Origin: DASRFA01 sp035651755 | Lineage (GTDB): Bacteria; Desulfobacterota; Binatia; UBA12015 | Length of the DNA: 64,000 nucleotides | Assembly: GCA_035651755.1 (NCBI GenBank) | Contig: DASRFA010000039.1 | Location: forward strand, 56,807 to 120,806 | Direction of reading: 5' to 3' | Part shown: positions 49,504 to 58,641 of the stretch, one piece after another | Layout: every line of letters starts with the position of its first letter | Numbering within the stretch: position 1 is the stretch's first letter | Notes under the pieces: model-generated | What the model was told of the DNA's origin: nothing | What the model saw: the letters and a program-made list of their open reading frames with translations, nothing else | Databases searched by the model: none | Program-made: the position numbers and the translations under genes

Positions 49504-52500
49504 ATGCGCGGCGCCCGGGCCGCCCGGAATCGCGGCCCGGCGGTGGTGATTCCAGTGCTGCGCTTCGCGCCGTTCCGCCTCGACGCGGCGAACGAGCGCC
49601 TCTGGCGGGGACCCGAGCCGGTCGCGCTCCGCCCGAAGAGCTTCGCCCTCCTCCGCTATCTCGCGGAGCGTCCGGGAAGGCTCGTCCGGAAGCACGAGCT
49701 GCTCGAGGCGATCTGGCCCGACACGTTCGTGACCGACGTCGTCCTCAAGGTTTGCATGAACGAGCTCCGTCGCGCCCTCGACGACGACCCGAAGGCGCCG
49801 CGCTTCATCGAGACCGTTCACCGCCGCGGCTACCGCTTCGTCGCCGCCGTCGACAGCGCGCTCGACGCCGGCGACCGCGCACCGGGCGCGGACACGGCGA
49901 CGTCGGCGCCGGCACGCATCGTCGTCGGGCGCGAGCGCGAGATCGCCGCGCTCACGGCCGCCTTCCGGGAGGTGCTGGCCGGAAGGCGCCAGACGATCTT
50001 CGTCGCCGGCGAGGCGGGCATCGGGAAGACGACGCTCGTGGACGCGTTCCTCGACCGCGCGCGGGCGCTCGCCGGCGACGCCGGCCTCTGGATCGCCCGC
50101 GGGCAGAGCATCGCCCAGTACGGCGCGGGCGAGCCCTTCCTCCCGCTCCGCGAGGGCCTCGGCCGGCTCTGCCGCGATCCCGACGGAGCGCGCGTGCTGG
50201 AGCGGCTGCGGGCGGTCGCACCCGAGTGGGCCGACCCGCTCCGCATCGCGACCGGCGACGGCGGCCGGTCGTTCGCCGACGCGCCACGCGCGCCGTCGCC
50301 GGAGCGCATGCTGGGCCTCATGGCCGAGGTGCTGGAGGCGCTGTCGCTCGAGCGGCCCCTCGCCCTCGTGATCGAGGACCTCCACTGGGGGGATCACGCC
50401 ACGACCGAGCTGCTCGCATGCGTGGCGCAGCGCCCCGAGGAGGCGCGGCTGCTCGTGATCGCGACCTATCGCCCGTCCGACGCGATCGTCCGCGACCACC
50501 CGCTGCGCGCCCTCCAGCAGGAGCTCCAGGTGCGCGGGCGAGCGCGCGAGGTCGCGCTCGGCTTCCTCGACGAGGCGGCCGTGCAGGCGTTCCTCGCGCT
50601 CCGCTTTCCCGCGACCGCGATCCCCGACGGCGTGGCGCGCTGGCTGCAGGCGCGCACCGACGGCAACCCGCTCTTCCTCGTGCGGCTCGTCGAGGATGCG
50701 ATCGCGCGCGGCGTGCTGGGCCGGGACGCGCCCCTCGCCGAGCTCGATCGCATGGGCGTTCCGGAAGGCCTCCGGCAGATGATCGACGCGAAGCTCGACC
50801 GCCTCGACGCCGCGGACCGCGAGCTGCTCGAGGCGGCGAGCGTCGCGGGCGGCGCCGCGGTCTCCGCGGCCGCGATCGCCGCGGCCCTCGAGCGCGACCT
50901 GGTCGACGTCGAGCGCGACTGCGCGGCGCTCGCGCGCCGCGCCCACGTGCTGCGGCCCGCGGACGCCGCCGAGTGGCCCGACGGGACGATCGCCGCGGGC
51001 TTCGCGTTCGTCCACTCGCTCTATCGCGAGCAGCTCTACGCCGGCATCTCGCCCGCGCGCCGAGGTCGCATGCACCGGCGGATCGCGCTCCGCCTCGAGG
51101 CCGGGTACGCCGGCGACACGAGCGAGGTGGCGTCGGAGCTGGCGGTCCACTTCACGGAGGCGCGCGAGCCGCTCCGCGCGTCGGCGGCGCTGCGCGACGT
51201 CGCGCACCGCGCGCTCGCGACCGGCGCGCCGCACGAGGCGGCCACGGCGCTGGAGCGGGCGCGTGCGCTGCTCGCGCGCGCCGCCGAGGGCGACGACCGC
51301 GAGCGGCTCGCGCTCGAGCTCGCCTCGGCGCAGCTCGCGTACTTGACGAAGGGGTTCGCGGCTCCCGATGCCGGAGCCGCGTTCGAGCGCGTCCGCGTCG
51401 CGAGCGAGCGGCTCGGTGCCCTCCGCGAGCTGGTGATGGCGCTCTCGGGCCTGTGGTCCTTCCACAGCTTCCGGGGAAGCTTCCACGAGGCCGAGCCGAT
51501 CGTGGAGCGGCTGATCGCGCTCGCGGACCTCGCGCCGCGGTCCGAGGTCGCCGGACTCGCGCATGCAATCGCCGGGATGATGCACTGCGACCGCGGCGAC
51601 CTCGCGACCGCGAGCGCGCACCTCGACCGCGCGCTCGACCCCGCGCTCGACGAGTCGCGCTCGCCCTACGTCGACTTTCGCGTGGTGGCGCTCGGTGCGC
51701 GCGCCTTCGTCGCGACGCTCACGGGCGATCCGACGGCGGCCGAACGCTTTCACGCCGAGGCGCGGGCGCGCGCCCGCGAGGTCGCGCTTCCGTTCAGCCT
51801 CGGCCTCCTCCTGATCCAGTCGTGCGAGCTCGCCTACGCCGTCGAGGACCCGGCCGGAGCGCTCGGCGCCGCGAACGAGGCGATCGAGCTCGCGGCCCGC
51901 CACGGGTTCCCGCTCTGGGGCGCGCTCGCCCGCGTCGCTCGCGCGTGGGCGCGGCTCGCAACCGCGATGGCGGCGGGCACCGGGCAGAGGGCGTCGCGCG
52001 CGAGCGCGCGCGCGGCGCGGCACGAGATGGCGGACGCGCTCGAGGCGTATCGCGCGCTCGGCGGCGGCCAGATGCGCGCCGTCTTCCTCGCGACGATCGC
52101 GGCGGCCGACGCGCGCATCGGCGACGTCGAAGGCGCTCTCGCAGTCGCGGCGGAGGCGGTCGAGCTCGCGGAGCGCATCGGGGATCGCCGCCACCTCGCC
52201 GAGACCTACCGGCGAGCGGGGGAATGCTGGCGCAGCGCGGCCCAGATCCGCGACGCGCGCACCGCCCTCGCCGCCGACGACGCCCGCGCGAACGCCGAGG
52301 CCGCCTTCCGGCGCGCCGTCGACGTCGCGCGCTCGCAGGGCGCCGCCTGGTGGGAGCTGCGCGCCGCGACCAGCCTCGCGGGCCTCTGGGCGGAGACCGG
52401 CCGACCGGCGCAAGCGCGCGAGCTTCTCGCGCCGGCGTGCGAGCGGTTCGCGGGCTGGGAGCGCCTCGCGCCGGTCGCCGCCGCGCAGGAAGTCCTCCGC

Positions 52501-52515
52501 CGCATCGCGCCCTGA
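49504..52515 (+). CDS. Winged-helix / AAA-type ATPase / TPR regulator
   Basis: A 1003-residue cytosolic regulator. Residues about 18-110 form an OmpR-type DNA-binding winged helix (FRLDAANERLWRGPEPVALR, SFALLRYLAERPGRLVRKHELLEAIW, ETVHRRGYRFVAAV). Residues about 140-520 form a STAND/AAA-type ATPase: the P-loop FVAGEAGIGKTT, Walker B-like LVIEDLHWGDH, and TYRPSD (sensor). The C-terminus (about 560-1003) is a TPR-like alpha-solenoid with tandem repeats. Such proteins integrate a signal by oligomerisation; no N-terminal receiver domain is seen. The start could alternatively be GTG 49543. Divergent from the small hypothetical gene. Confidence 0.85.
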   Translation: MRGARAARNRGPAVVIPVLRFAPFRLDAANERLWRGPEPVALRPKSFALLRYLAERPGRLVRKHELLEAIWPDTFVTDVVLKVCMNELRRALDDDPKAPRFIETVHRRGYRFVAAVDSALDAGDRAPGADTATSAPARIVVGREREIAALTAAFREVLAGRRQTIFVAGEAGIGKTTLVDAFLDRARALAGDAGLWIARGQSIAQYGAGEPFLPLREGLGRLCRDPDGARVLERLRAVAPEWADPLRIATGDGGRSFADAPRAPSPERMLGLMAEVLEALSLERPLALVIEDLHWGDHATTELLACVAQRPEEARLLVIATYRPSDAIVRDHPLRALQQELQVRGRAREVALGFLDEAAVQAFLALRFPATAIPDGVARWLQARTDGNPLFLVRLVEDAIARGVLGRDAPLAELDRMGVPEGLRQMIDAKLDRLDAADRELLEAASVAGGAAVSAAAIAAALERDLVDVERDCAALARRAHVLRPADAAEWPDGTIAAGFAFVHSLYREQLYAGISPARRGRMHRRIALRLEAGYAGDTSEVASELAVHFTEAREPLRASAALRDVAHRALATGAPHEAATALERARALLARAAEGDDRERLALELASAQLAYLTKGFAAPDAGAAFERVRVASERLGALRELVMALSGLWSFHSFRGSFHEAEPIVERLIALADLAPRSEVAGLAHAIAGMMHCDRGDLATASAHLDRALDPALDESRSPYVDFRVVALGARAFVATLTGDPTAAERFHAEARARAREVALPFSLGLLLIQSCELAYAVEDPAGALGAANEAIELAARHGFPLWGALARVARAWARLATAMAAGTGQRASRASARAARHEMADALEAYRALGGGQMRAVFLATIAAADARIGDVEGALAVAAEAVELAERIGDRRHLAETYRRAGECWRSAAQIRDARTALAADDARANAEAAFRRAVDVARSQGAAWWELRAATSLAGLWAETGRPAQARELLAPACERFAGWERLAPVAAAQEVLRRIAP

Positions 52516-52548
52516 GCGCGCTCGGCGGACGGCGGCGGTGCGCCCCGC

Positions 52549-53718
52549 TCAGCGCCGTGCGCCGGCGATCAGGCGATCGCGCACCGCGGGCCGCGAAGCG
52601 ATGTCGATCGCCGTCCACGCCATCGCGAGGCCGCCGTCGAAGACCGCCTGATCGGCGATCGGCGTCGCGGCGCAGGCCGCGAACTCCGGCTGGTGCGGCA
52701 CCGCGGGGAGCGAGTCGAGCCCGATCATCGGGTGGATCGACGGGACGACGTGCGACACGTTTCCCATGTCGGTCGAGCCCGAAAAGCGGCCGGCGGTCGC
52801 GCGCAGGTCGGGGAACGATCGCCCGAGCGCCTCGGCGTTCTTCCGGTAGAGCTCTCCGATCTCCGGGTCCTGGCGCATGTCCGCGTAGGGCTGGTCGCCC
52901 CCGCGAACGGTCAGCGTCGCACCGGTCGCGAGCGCGCCCGCCTCGAAGCAGCGCAGGACGCGCGCGCGCAGGCCCTCGAGCTTCGCGAGCGTCGCGGAGC
53001 GCGCGATGTAGCGCGCCGTCGTCCGGCACGGCACGACGTTCGGCGCGTCGCCCCCGTGGGTCACGATGCCGTGGATGCGATTGCCGGGCTCCACGTGCTG
53101 GCGAAGGAGCCCGATTGCCGTCTGCGCGATCGTGAGCGCGTCGAGCGCGTTCACGCCGAGCTCGGGGAACGCCGACGCGTGCGCCGCCTTCCCCGTGTAC
53201 TCGACGTCGAACGTGGAGCACGCGAGGGTCGAGAACTCCTCCGCGTCGACGGGCGAAGGGTGCACCATCATCGCGGCGTGGGCGTCCGCGAAGCCGCCCC
53301 GGTCGAGCAGGACGATCTTCCCGCCGGCGTCGCCGATCTCCTCGGCGGGCGTCCCGATCAGGCTGACGGTCAAGCCGACGTCGTCGGCGACGCGGGCCGC
53401 GGCGATCGCGGCGCCGAGGCCCATCGCCGCGATCACGTTGTGGCCGCACGCGTGGCCGATGCCGGGCAGTGCGTCGTACTCGGCGCAGATCGCGACGTGG
53501 AGCGGGCCTCGGCCGGCGCGCGCGCGGAACGCCGTCGGAAGGTCGCAGAAGGGCTTCTCGATCGCGAAGCCGGCGTCGGCGAGGACCTCGGCGCACCAGG
53601 CCGACGCCTTCTCCTCCTCGAAGGCGAGCTCGGGGTGGGCGTGGATCCGGTGGCTCAAGGCGACGAGGCTCGCTCGCGCCTCCTCGAGGCGCTCCCGTGC
53701 GGCTGTCTTCGCGTCCAT
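52549..53718 (-). CDS. M20-family metallopeptidase/amidohydrolase
   Basis: A 389-residue zinc hydrolase of the M20D type. It has HRIHAHPELAFEEEKASA, then AICAEYDALPGIGHACGHN as the metal-binding core, GTPAEEIGDAGGK, the catalytic-domain Glu in EEIG, and a dimerisation domain around TGKAAHASAFPELGVNALDA. It may remove an acyl or p-aminobenzoyl group from an amino acid. ATG 53718 (MDAKTAARERL) is preferred to the earlier 53739 start because GCGGAGG lies just upstream. It is convergent with the regulator at 49504. Confidence 0.9.
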   Translation of the reverse strand: MDAKTAARERLEEARASLVALSHRIHAHPELAFEEEKASAWCAEVLADAGFAIEKPFCDLPTAFRARAGRGPLHVAICAEYDALPGIGHACGHNVIAAMGLGAAIAAARVADDVGLTVSLIGTPAEEIGDAGGKIVLLDRGGFADAHAAMMVHPSPVDAEEFSTLACSTFDVEYTGKAAHASAFPELGVNALDALTIAQTAIGLLRQHVEPGNRIHGIVTHGGDAPNVVPCRTTARYIARSATLAKLEGLRARVLRCFEAGALATGATLTVRGGDQPYADMRQDPEIGELYRKNAEALGRSFPDLRATAGRFSGSTDMGNVSHVVPSIHPMIGLDSLPAVPHQPEFAACAATPIADQAVFDGGLAMAWTAIDIASRPAVRDRLIAGARR

Positions 53719-54111
53719 GGCGACCTCCGCGTGCAGCATACGAGCGCACGCCCGCCGTGCTCAACCGCGCGGCGGGCACTCCCGAGCCGGTGGGCCGCCG
53801 GAGCCGTGTGTGCGGGCGCTCGCTCCGGGTCTCGTTCGCGGGGGAGGAAGAGCGCCCCGAATTGTCTCATGGATCAAGGTGGGGGCGAGTGATTGTCCCG
53901 CTCGCTCGACAGTCGCTCGCTTGCCCGCAAACACGGCTCCGGCTGCGTCGGCAGCACGGCGGCTTTTCCCGGGCGGGAAGATCGAGCCGCGCGCCTGGCT
54001 TCGCCGTGCGGTTGCGGTCGGGCGGGTGGCGTCGCACGATCGGTGTCGCTTGGAGTGGCGCTGCGGCGCGGCGTCGCTTCCGGCGCGAGCCCCGGGAGCG
54101 GGAGGTGTTCC
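53719..54111. other. Non-coding region upstream of a crotonase
   Basis: About 390 bp between divergent genes. No convincing gene. It is less GC-rich than coding DNA in places, and GGGAGGTG (54100-54107) just before the crotonase GTG serves as a ribosome-binding site. No clear promoter motif was recognised. Confidence 0.4.
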
Positions 54112-54966
54112 GTGAGCGACGACGCGAGAGACCATGCGCGGGGGACCGACGACCGAGCCTCGAATCCGGATCTCGACCCTGCGGCGTTCCGCGCGATTCG
54201 GCTGGAGCGCGTCGGGAGCGTGCTGCGGGCGGTGATCGCGCACCCGACGAGCCCGTTGAACGCGGTGGACGACCTCCTCCACCGCGAGCTGGCGGCGCTC
54301 TTCCGCGGGCTCCGCCGCGAGACCGAGGCGCGGGCCGTCCTGCTGACGGGCGAGGGACGCGCGTTCAGCGCGGGTGGCGACTTCAACTGGTTTCCGACGC
54401 TGCAGGATCCCGAGAAGCTCGAGGAGGTGCGGCGCGACGGGAAGCAGCTCGTGTGGGACCTGCTCGACGTCGAGATCCCGATCGTAGCCGCCGTGAACGG
54501 GCCCGCGATCGGCCTCGGGGCGTCGATCGCGCTCCTCTGCGACGTGGTCTTCGCGGCCGACGGCGCGACCTTCGCCGACCCGCACGTGCGGGTCGGGATC
54601 GTCGCCGGGGACGGCGGCGCCGCGATCTGGCCGCTCGCACTCGGACCGGCGCGCGCGAAGCAGTACCTCATGACGGGCGATGCGGTCCCCGCCGCAGAGG
54701 CGGAGCGCATCGGGCTCGTGAACTTCGTCGTGCCGGCGGCGGAGCTCGCCGAGCGCGCCCTCGCCTTCGCACGGCGCCTCGCCGACGGCGCGCCGCTCGC
54801 GGTCCGCTACACGAAGCTCGCCGTCAACAAGCTCGTGAAGGACGCGCTCAACGTGGCGTTCGACGCGTCGATGGCGCTCGAGATCGTCACGTTCCGGAGC
54901 GAGGACCACGCGGAGGCGCTCGCCGCGCTCCGCGAGAAGCGCCGCCCGAGCTTCCGCGGTCGATAG
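54112..54966 (+). CDS. Crotonase-family enzyme
   Basis: A 284-residue crotonase starting GTG 54112 with GGAGG just upstream. Oxyanion elements are SAGGDFNWF and NGPAIGLGASI. Neither classical hydratase Glu is in place; an Asp follows in GIVAGDGGAAIWPL, as seen in PaaG- or lyase-like members, so the reaction is probably isomerisation or another crotonase reaction. The N-terminal 25 residues are a charged extension. The gene stands alone, 132 bp before the FKBP gene. Confidence 0.86.
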   Translation: MSDDARDHARGTDDRASNPDLDPAAFRAIRLERVGSVLRAVIAHPTSPLNAVDDLLHRELAALFRGLRRETEARAVLLTGEGRAFSAGGDFNWFPTLQDPEKLEEVRRDGKQLVWDLLDVEIPIVAAVNGPAIGLGASIALLCDVVFAADGATFADPHVRVGIVAGDGGAAIWPLALGPARAKQYLMTGDAVPAAEAERIGLVNFVVPAAELAERALAFARRLADGAPLAVRYTKLAVNKLVKDALNVAFDASMALEIVTFRSEDHAEALAALREKRRPSFRGR

Positions 54967-55098
54967 GAGTCGGCGCCCGGGAAGTGGCCGCCGGATTTGC
55001 AGAGGTGGGGAGCGGTATGGTTCCGTGGCCGGAATGCCCCGCGCCGGCCGCCGGCCGGCCTCGCCCGATCCAACCGGGGAAGCGAAAGGAACGACTCG

Positions 55099-55899
55099 AT
55101 GCGTAGAATCCTGGCACTCTCCGCCGTCGCCCTCGCGGCCTCGCTCTGCCTGGCGCCGTTGGCGCGGGCCGCCGATCCGGCGCCCAAGGACGCGAAGGAG
55201 ACGAAGACCGAGGCGAAGCCCGCGGAGCCCGAGGACGTCAACAAGACGCTCTATGCGCTCGGTGTCGCGCTCAGCCGCAACCTGGCGACGTTCAACCTGA
55301 CGCCGGCCGAGGTCGAGACCGTATCGAAGGGGCTCGTCGACGGAGCGCTCGGGAAGGAGCCGAAGGACCTGGACGTCAACAAGATGGGTCCGAAGTTCCA
55401 GGAGCTCGCGAAGGCGCGCGCCGCGGTGATCGCGGACAAGGAGAAGAAGACCGGGAAGGAATTCATCGAGAAGATGTCGAAGGAGAAGGGCGCCACGAAG
55501 ACGGACTCGGGGATGGTCTACATCCCGACGCAGGAGGGAACGGGCACGACTCCCAAGGCGACCGATCGCGTCAAAGTCCACTACCACGGCACGCTCCAGG
55601 ACGGCACGGTCTTCGACAGCTCGGTCGAGCGCGGCCAGCCGGCGACCTTCCCGCTGAACGGCGTGATCGCGTGCTGGACGGAGGGCGTCCAGAAGATGAA
55701 GGTCGGCGGCAAGGCGAAGCTGGTCTGCCCGTCCGACCTCGCCTACGGCGATCGCGGCGCGCCGCCGAAGATCAAGCCCGGATCGACGCTCGTGTTCGAC
55801 GTCGAGCTGCTCGGCATCGAGCCGCCGCCGACGCCGCGTCCGGCCATGTCGCCCGGCGCAGCGGCGCCCGGGGCAGCGGCGCCTCCCGCCGCCAAGTAA
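55099..55899 (+). CDS. Exported FKBP-type peptidyl-prolyl isomerase
   Basis: A 266-residue periplasmic isomerase that accelerates Xaa-Pro isomerisation during folding. Residues 1-24 are a signal peptide. The N-terminal domain (about 45-140, NKTLYALGVALSRNLATFNL) is the FkpA/Mip dimerisation domain. The FKBP domain follows, with VKVHYHGTLQDGTVFDSS and IACWTEGVQKMKVGGKAKL, then DLAYGDRGAPPKIKPGSTLV. A Pro/Ala-rich tail ends the protein. ATG 55099 follows AAAGGA. It lies 59 bp before miaE. Confidence 0.92.
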   Translation: MRRILALSAVALAASLCLAPLARAADPAPKDAKETKTEAKPAEPEDVNKTLYALGVALSRNLATFNLTPAEVETVSKGLVDGALGKEPKDLDVNKMGPKFQELAKARAAVIADKEKKTGKEFIEKMSKEKGATKTDSGMVYIPTQEGTGTTPKATDRVKVHYHGTLQDGTVFDSSVERGQPATFPLNGVIACWTEGVQKMKVGGKAKLVCPSDLAYGDRGAPPKIKPGSTLVFDVELLGIEPPPTPRPAMSPGAAAPGAAAPPAAK

Positions 55900-55958
55900 C
55901 CTTCGATTGCCGCCGCGGCCGCGCTCGCGCGCGCGCCGCGGCGGCACGTCGACGCGCG

Positions 55959-56534
55959 ATGCTGAGCCTCGCATCGGAAACGGGCACCGCCTGGCTCGAG
56001 CGCGCGCTCGCGAACGTCGACGAGATCCTCGTCGACCACGCGCACTGCGAGAAGAAGGCCGCGTCGACCGCGGTGAGCCTCCTCTTCCGCTACCCCGAGC
56101 ACGGGCAGCTCCTCGAGCCGCTCGCGCGCCTCGCGCAGGAGGAGCTCGAGCACTTCCGGGACGTGCTCGCGCGCCTCGAAGGGCGCGGGATCGCGCTCCG
56201 GCGTCAAGTCCCGAGCCCGTACGCCGCCGACCTGCTGCGCGCGCTCCGTCCCGACGAGCCGGCGCGCGCGGTCGACACGCTCCTCTGCCTGTCGCTCATC
56301 GAGGCGCGGAGCTGCGAGCGGATGAAGCTCCTCGCCGGCGCGCTCGACGATCCCGAGCTCCGCGCCTTCTACGGCGGCCTGCTCGCGAGCGAGGCGCGCC
56401 ATCACCAGTCGTACGTCGACCTGGCTGCGACGCTCGCCCCCGTCGGCGACGTCCGCGCGCGCCTCCGGGAGCTCGCGCTCCACGAGGCGGACGTCCTGGC
56501 GTCGGCGCCCGCGCTGCCGCGCCTTCACACCTGA
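55959..56534 (+). CDS. miaE: tRNA-(2-methylthio-N6-isopentenyl)-adenosine hydroxylase
   Basis: Diiron monooxygenase that hydroxylates the isopentenyl group of ms2i6A37 in tRNA. The 191-residue product has ferritin-like diiron motifs: DHAHCEKKAASTA, LARLAQEELEHFRDVL (EExxH), SLIEARSCERMKLL, and LLASEARHHQSYV (ExxHH). ATG 55959 begins MLSLASETGTAWLERAL. The modification requires MiaA and MiaB, which are not in the window. A hairpin overlapping its stop probably terminates transcription. Confidence 0.9.
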   Translation: MLSLASETGTAWLERALANVDEILVDHAHCEKKAASTAVSLLFRYPEHGQLLEPLARLAQEELEHFRDVLARLEGRGIALRRQVPSPYAADLLRALRPDEPARAVDTLLCLSLIEARSCERMKLLAGALDDPELRAFYGGLLASEARHHQSYVDLAATLAPVGDVRARLRELALHEADVLASAPALPRLHT

Positions 56535-56553
56535 GCGACGCGACCGTCGCTCA
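56532..56553. terminator. Hairpin containing both stop codons of convergent genes
   Basis: A perfect 9-bp stem (TGAGCGACG against CGTCGCTCA) with a 4-base loop. The TGA of miaE is in the left arm and the moeA stop (as TCA on the plus strand) in the right arm. It probably terminates both transcripts. Confidence 0.6.
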
Positions 56554-58641
56554 AGCGAGCGCGAGACGCTCCCCGCTCCGGGCCGCGTCGTAGCCGGGCA
56601 GGTCCGCGAGAGCTCTCCGGAACGCCGGCGCCGGCAGCGCGCGCACGAGCGGCGCGCCGACCTCGGAAGCGACGAGGTCCGCGCGCAGCACCAGCCACAC
56701 GTCCTGCCGCGCGAGCGCGACGAAGTCGGCTCCCGCCGCCGACGCCGCGGCCGCGATCCCGGGCGCGACGTCGGCGAGACCGCTCGCGACCGCCGCCGCG
56801 AGCGCGAGCGGCGGCAGCTCCGCGCTCGCGTCGTGCGGCGTCGTCGTGCCGCCCGCCGGCGCGGCGCGCGACGCGCCGGGCACGAGCGCGGGCGCGACGG
56901 CCGGAGCGCCCGCTCGCTTCAGCGCGGGGACGAGCCGCAAGCCCGGGCGCGTCGCGTCCGCGCCGCCGCGCACTCCGAGCGGATTTCCGGGCGCGACCAC
57001 GAGGCCGCGATCGCGACCGGCGAGCCGGAGCACCTCGAGAGCGATCCCGGTCGCCCGGGCCGCCGCGCGGAGCTCGCTCTCGGCCGACCCGTCCGCGCTC
57101 GCGTCCACGGCGATGACGGCGGCGGTCGCGACGCCGCGCCGGAGCTCGTCGAGCGCGCGGCCGGCATCCAACGACCGAACCGCGATCCGTACCGGAAGCC
57201 CCGACTCGGCGCGCGCGACGCGCTCGAGCGCGCCGAGCGCCGGGTCGGCGAACCCGGCCACGAGCACGGTCGCGGCAACCTGCGACGCGGGCACCAGCAG
57301 CTCCACGTCGACGCGCTCGCCGGCCGCGATCGGCGCCGCGCCCGGCCGGAGGCGCACGAGCCCGCCCGCGCGCGAGAGGCTCGCGAGCGCTGCCGCGCCG
57401 CGCGCGAGCGGCCGTGCGACGAGCCGTTCGCCGACCTTCCCGACGTCGACCCGCACGAGCTCCTCCGCGCCGGGCCGCGGGACGAGATCTTCGGCCGCGA
57501 CCGCGGCGAGCGTCGGGGGCGCGTCCGCCGCGGTGCCCGCGAGGCGGGCGACGAGCGGCTGGACGAGCTCGCGGCAGACCATCGCGGCGGCGACCGGATA
57601 GCCCGGGATCCCGATCGCGACGCGCGCACGGCCCGCTTCCGGCGACTCCTGCGATGTCGGCCCGCCGGCGAGCGACGCGAGGATCGTCGGGCGTCCCGGG
57701 ACGAGCTCGATGCCGTGCGCGAAGACGTTCCCGATCGCGCCCAGCGCTTCGGCGGTGTAGTCGCGCGAGCCCGCGGACGAGCCGGCGAGCACGCACACGA
57801 GGTCGGCGTCGCGCGCCGCGACGCGCAGGCGCTCGGCGAGGCGCGCGGGATCGTCGGGCGCGGGGGCGAGCCGGGACGGCTCGCCGCCCCACTCGGACAC
57901 CCACGCGGCGATCATGCGCGAGTTCGACTCGATCGTCTTCCCCGGCACGCGGTCGGCGCCCGGCTCGATGAGCTCGTCGCCGGTCGGCAGGATCGCGACC
58001 CGCGGGCGTGCGCGGACGACGACCTCGGTCACGCCGGTCGCGAGCAGGAGCCCGACGTCCGGAGGACGGATGCGGTGGCCCGCCGGCAGGATCTCCTCGC
58101 CCGCGACGACGTCCTCGCCGACGACGCGCACGTGCTGCCAAGGGGTGGCCGGCGCGCGCACGCGGACCCGCTCCGCGCGGCGAGCGGAACGCTTCGCCGG
58201 GAGGGCAGCCGTCGCGGCCGACGACGGGCTGCGCGCCTCGTCCTCGGGCGCCTCGACGGCTTCCACCATGACGACCGCGTCGGCCCACTCGGGCAGCGGG
58301 TTTCCGGTGTCGACCCAAGCGAACGCGGGCGCACCGGACGCCGGAGCGCCGGCGCCGGCCGCGCGCGCGAGCTCGAGCGGGCGGTCGCCCGTGGCGCCCG
58401 CGGTCTCCGCCGCCCGGACGGCGATCCCGTCCATCGCCGAGGCGTGGAAGTGCGGCACCGAGAAGCGCGCGGCGACCGGCTCCGCGGTCACGCGGCCCAC
58501 CGCGTCCTCGACCGCGACGCGCTCGAGGCGGTCGCACGCCTGCACGAGCGCGCAGAGGCGCGCGCGCGCGGTCGCGACCGGCAGCCGCACCCGCTCCGCC
58601 GTCGGGCCGCCGTGGCCGCGCTGTCCGCCGCCGTCCGTCAA
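56551..58641 (-). CDS. moeA: Molybdopterin molybdotransferase fused to a periplasmic-binding-like domain
   Basis: A 696-residue fusion. Residues 1 to about 405 are MoeA: SAMDGIAVRAAET, VDTGNPLPEWADAVVM, PTGDELIEPG, AGSSAGSRDYT, and GIPGYPVAAAMVCRELV. MoeA inserts molybdate into adenylylated molybdopterin. From about residue 410 the rest (VAATVLVAGFADPALGALER, AESGLPVRIAVRSLDAGRAL, VDASADGSAESELRA and a C-terminal DVWLVLRADL) resembles the periplasmic-binding-like sensor domain found in some MoeA fusions, possibly binding molybdate or a ligand. Start is TTG 58641, overlapping the upstream stop (TTGA). Confidence 0.85.
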   Translation of the reverse strand: MTDGGGQRGHGGPTAERVRLPVATARARLCALVQACDRLERVAVEDAVGRVTAEPVAARFSVPHFHASAMDGIAVRAAETAGATGDRPLELARAAGAGAPASGAPAFAWVDTGNPLPEWADAVVMVEAVEAPEDEARSPSSAATAALPAKRSARRAERVRVRAPATPWQHVRVVGEDVVAGEEILPAGHRIRPPDVGLLLATGVTEVVVRARPRVAILPTGDELIEPGADRVPGKTIESNSRMIAAWVSEWGGEPSRLAPAPDDPARLAERLRVAARDADLVCVLAGSSAGSRDYTAEALGAIGNVFAHGIELVPGRPTILASLAGGPTSQESPEAGRARVAIGIPGYPVAAAMVCRELVQPLVARLAGTAADAPPTLAAVAAEDLVPRPGAEELVRVDVGKVGERLVARPLARGAAALASLSRAGGLVRLRPGAAPIAAGERVDVELLVPASQVAATVLVAGFADPALGALERVARAESGLPVRIAVRSLDAGRALDELRRGVATAAVIAVDASADGSAESELRAAARATGIALEVLRLAGRDRGLVVAPGNPLGVRGGADATRPGLRLVPALKRAGAPAVAPALVPGASRAAPAGGTTTPHDASAELPPLALAAAVASGLADVAPGIAAAASAAGADFVALARQDVWLVLRADLVASEVGAPLVRALPAPAFRRALADLPGYDAARSGERLALA

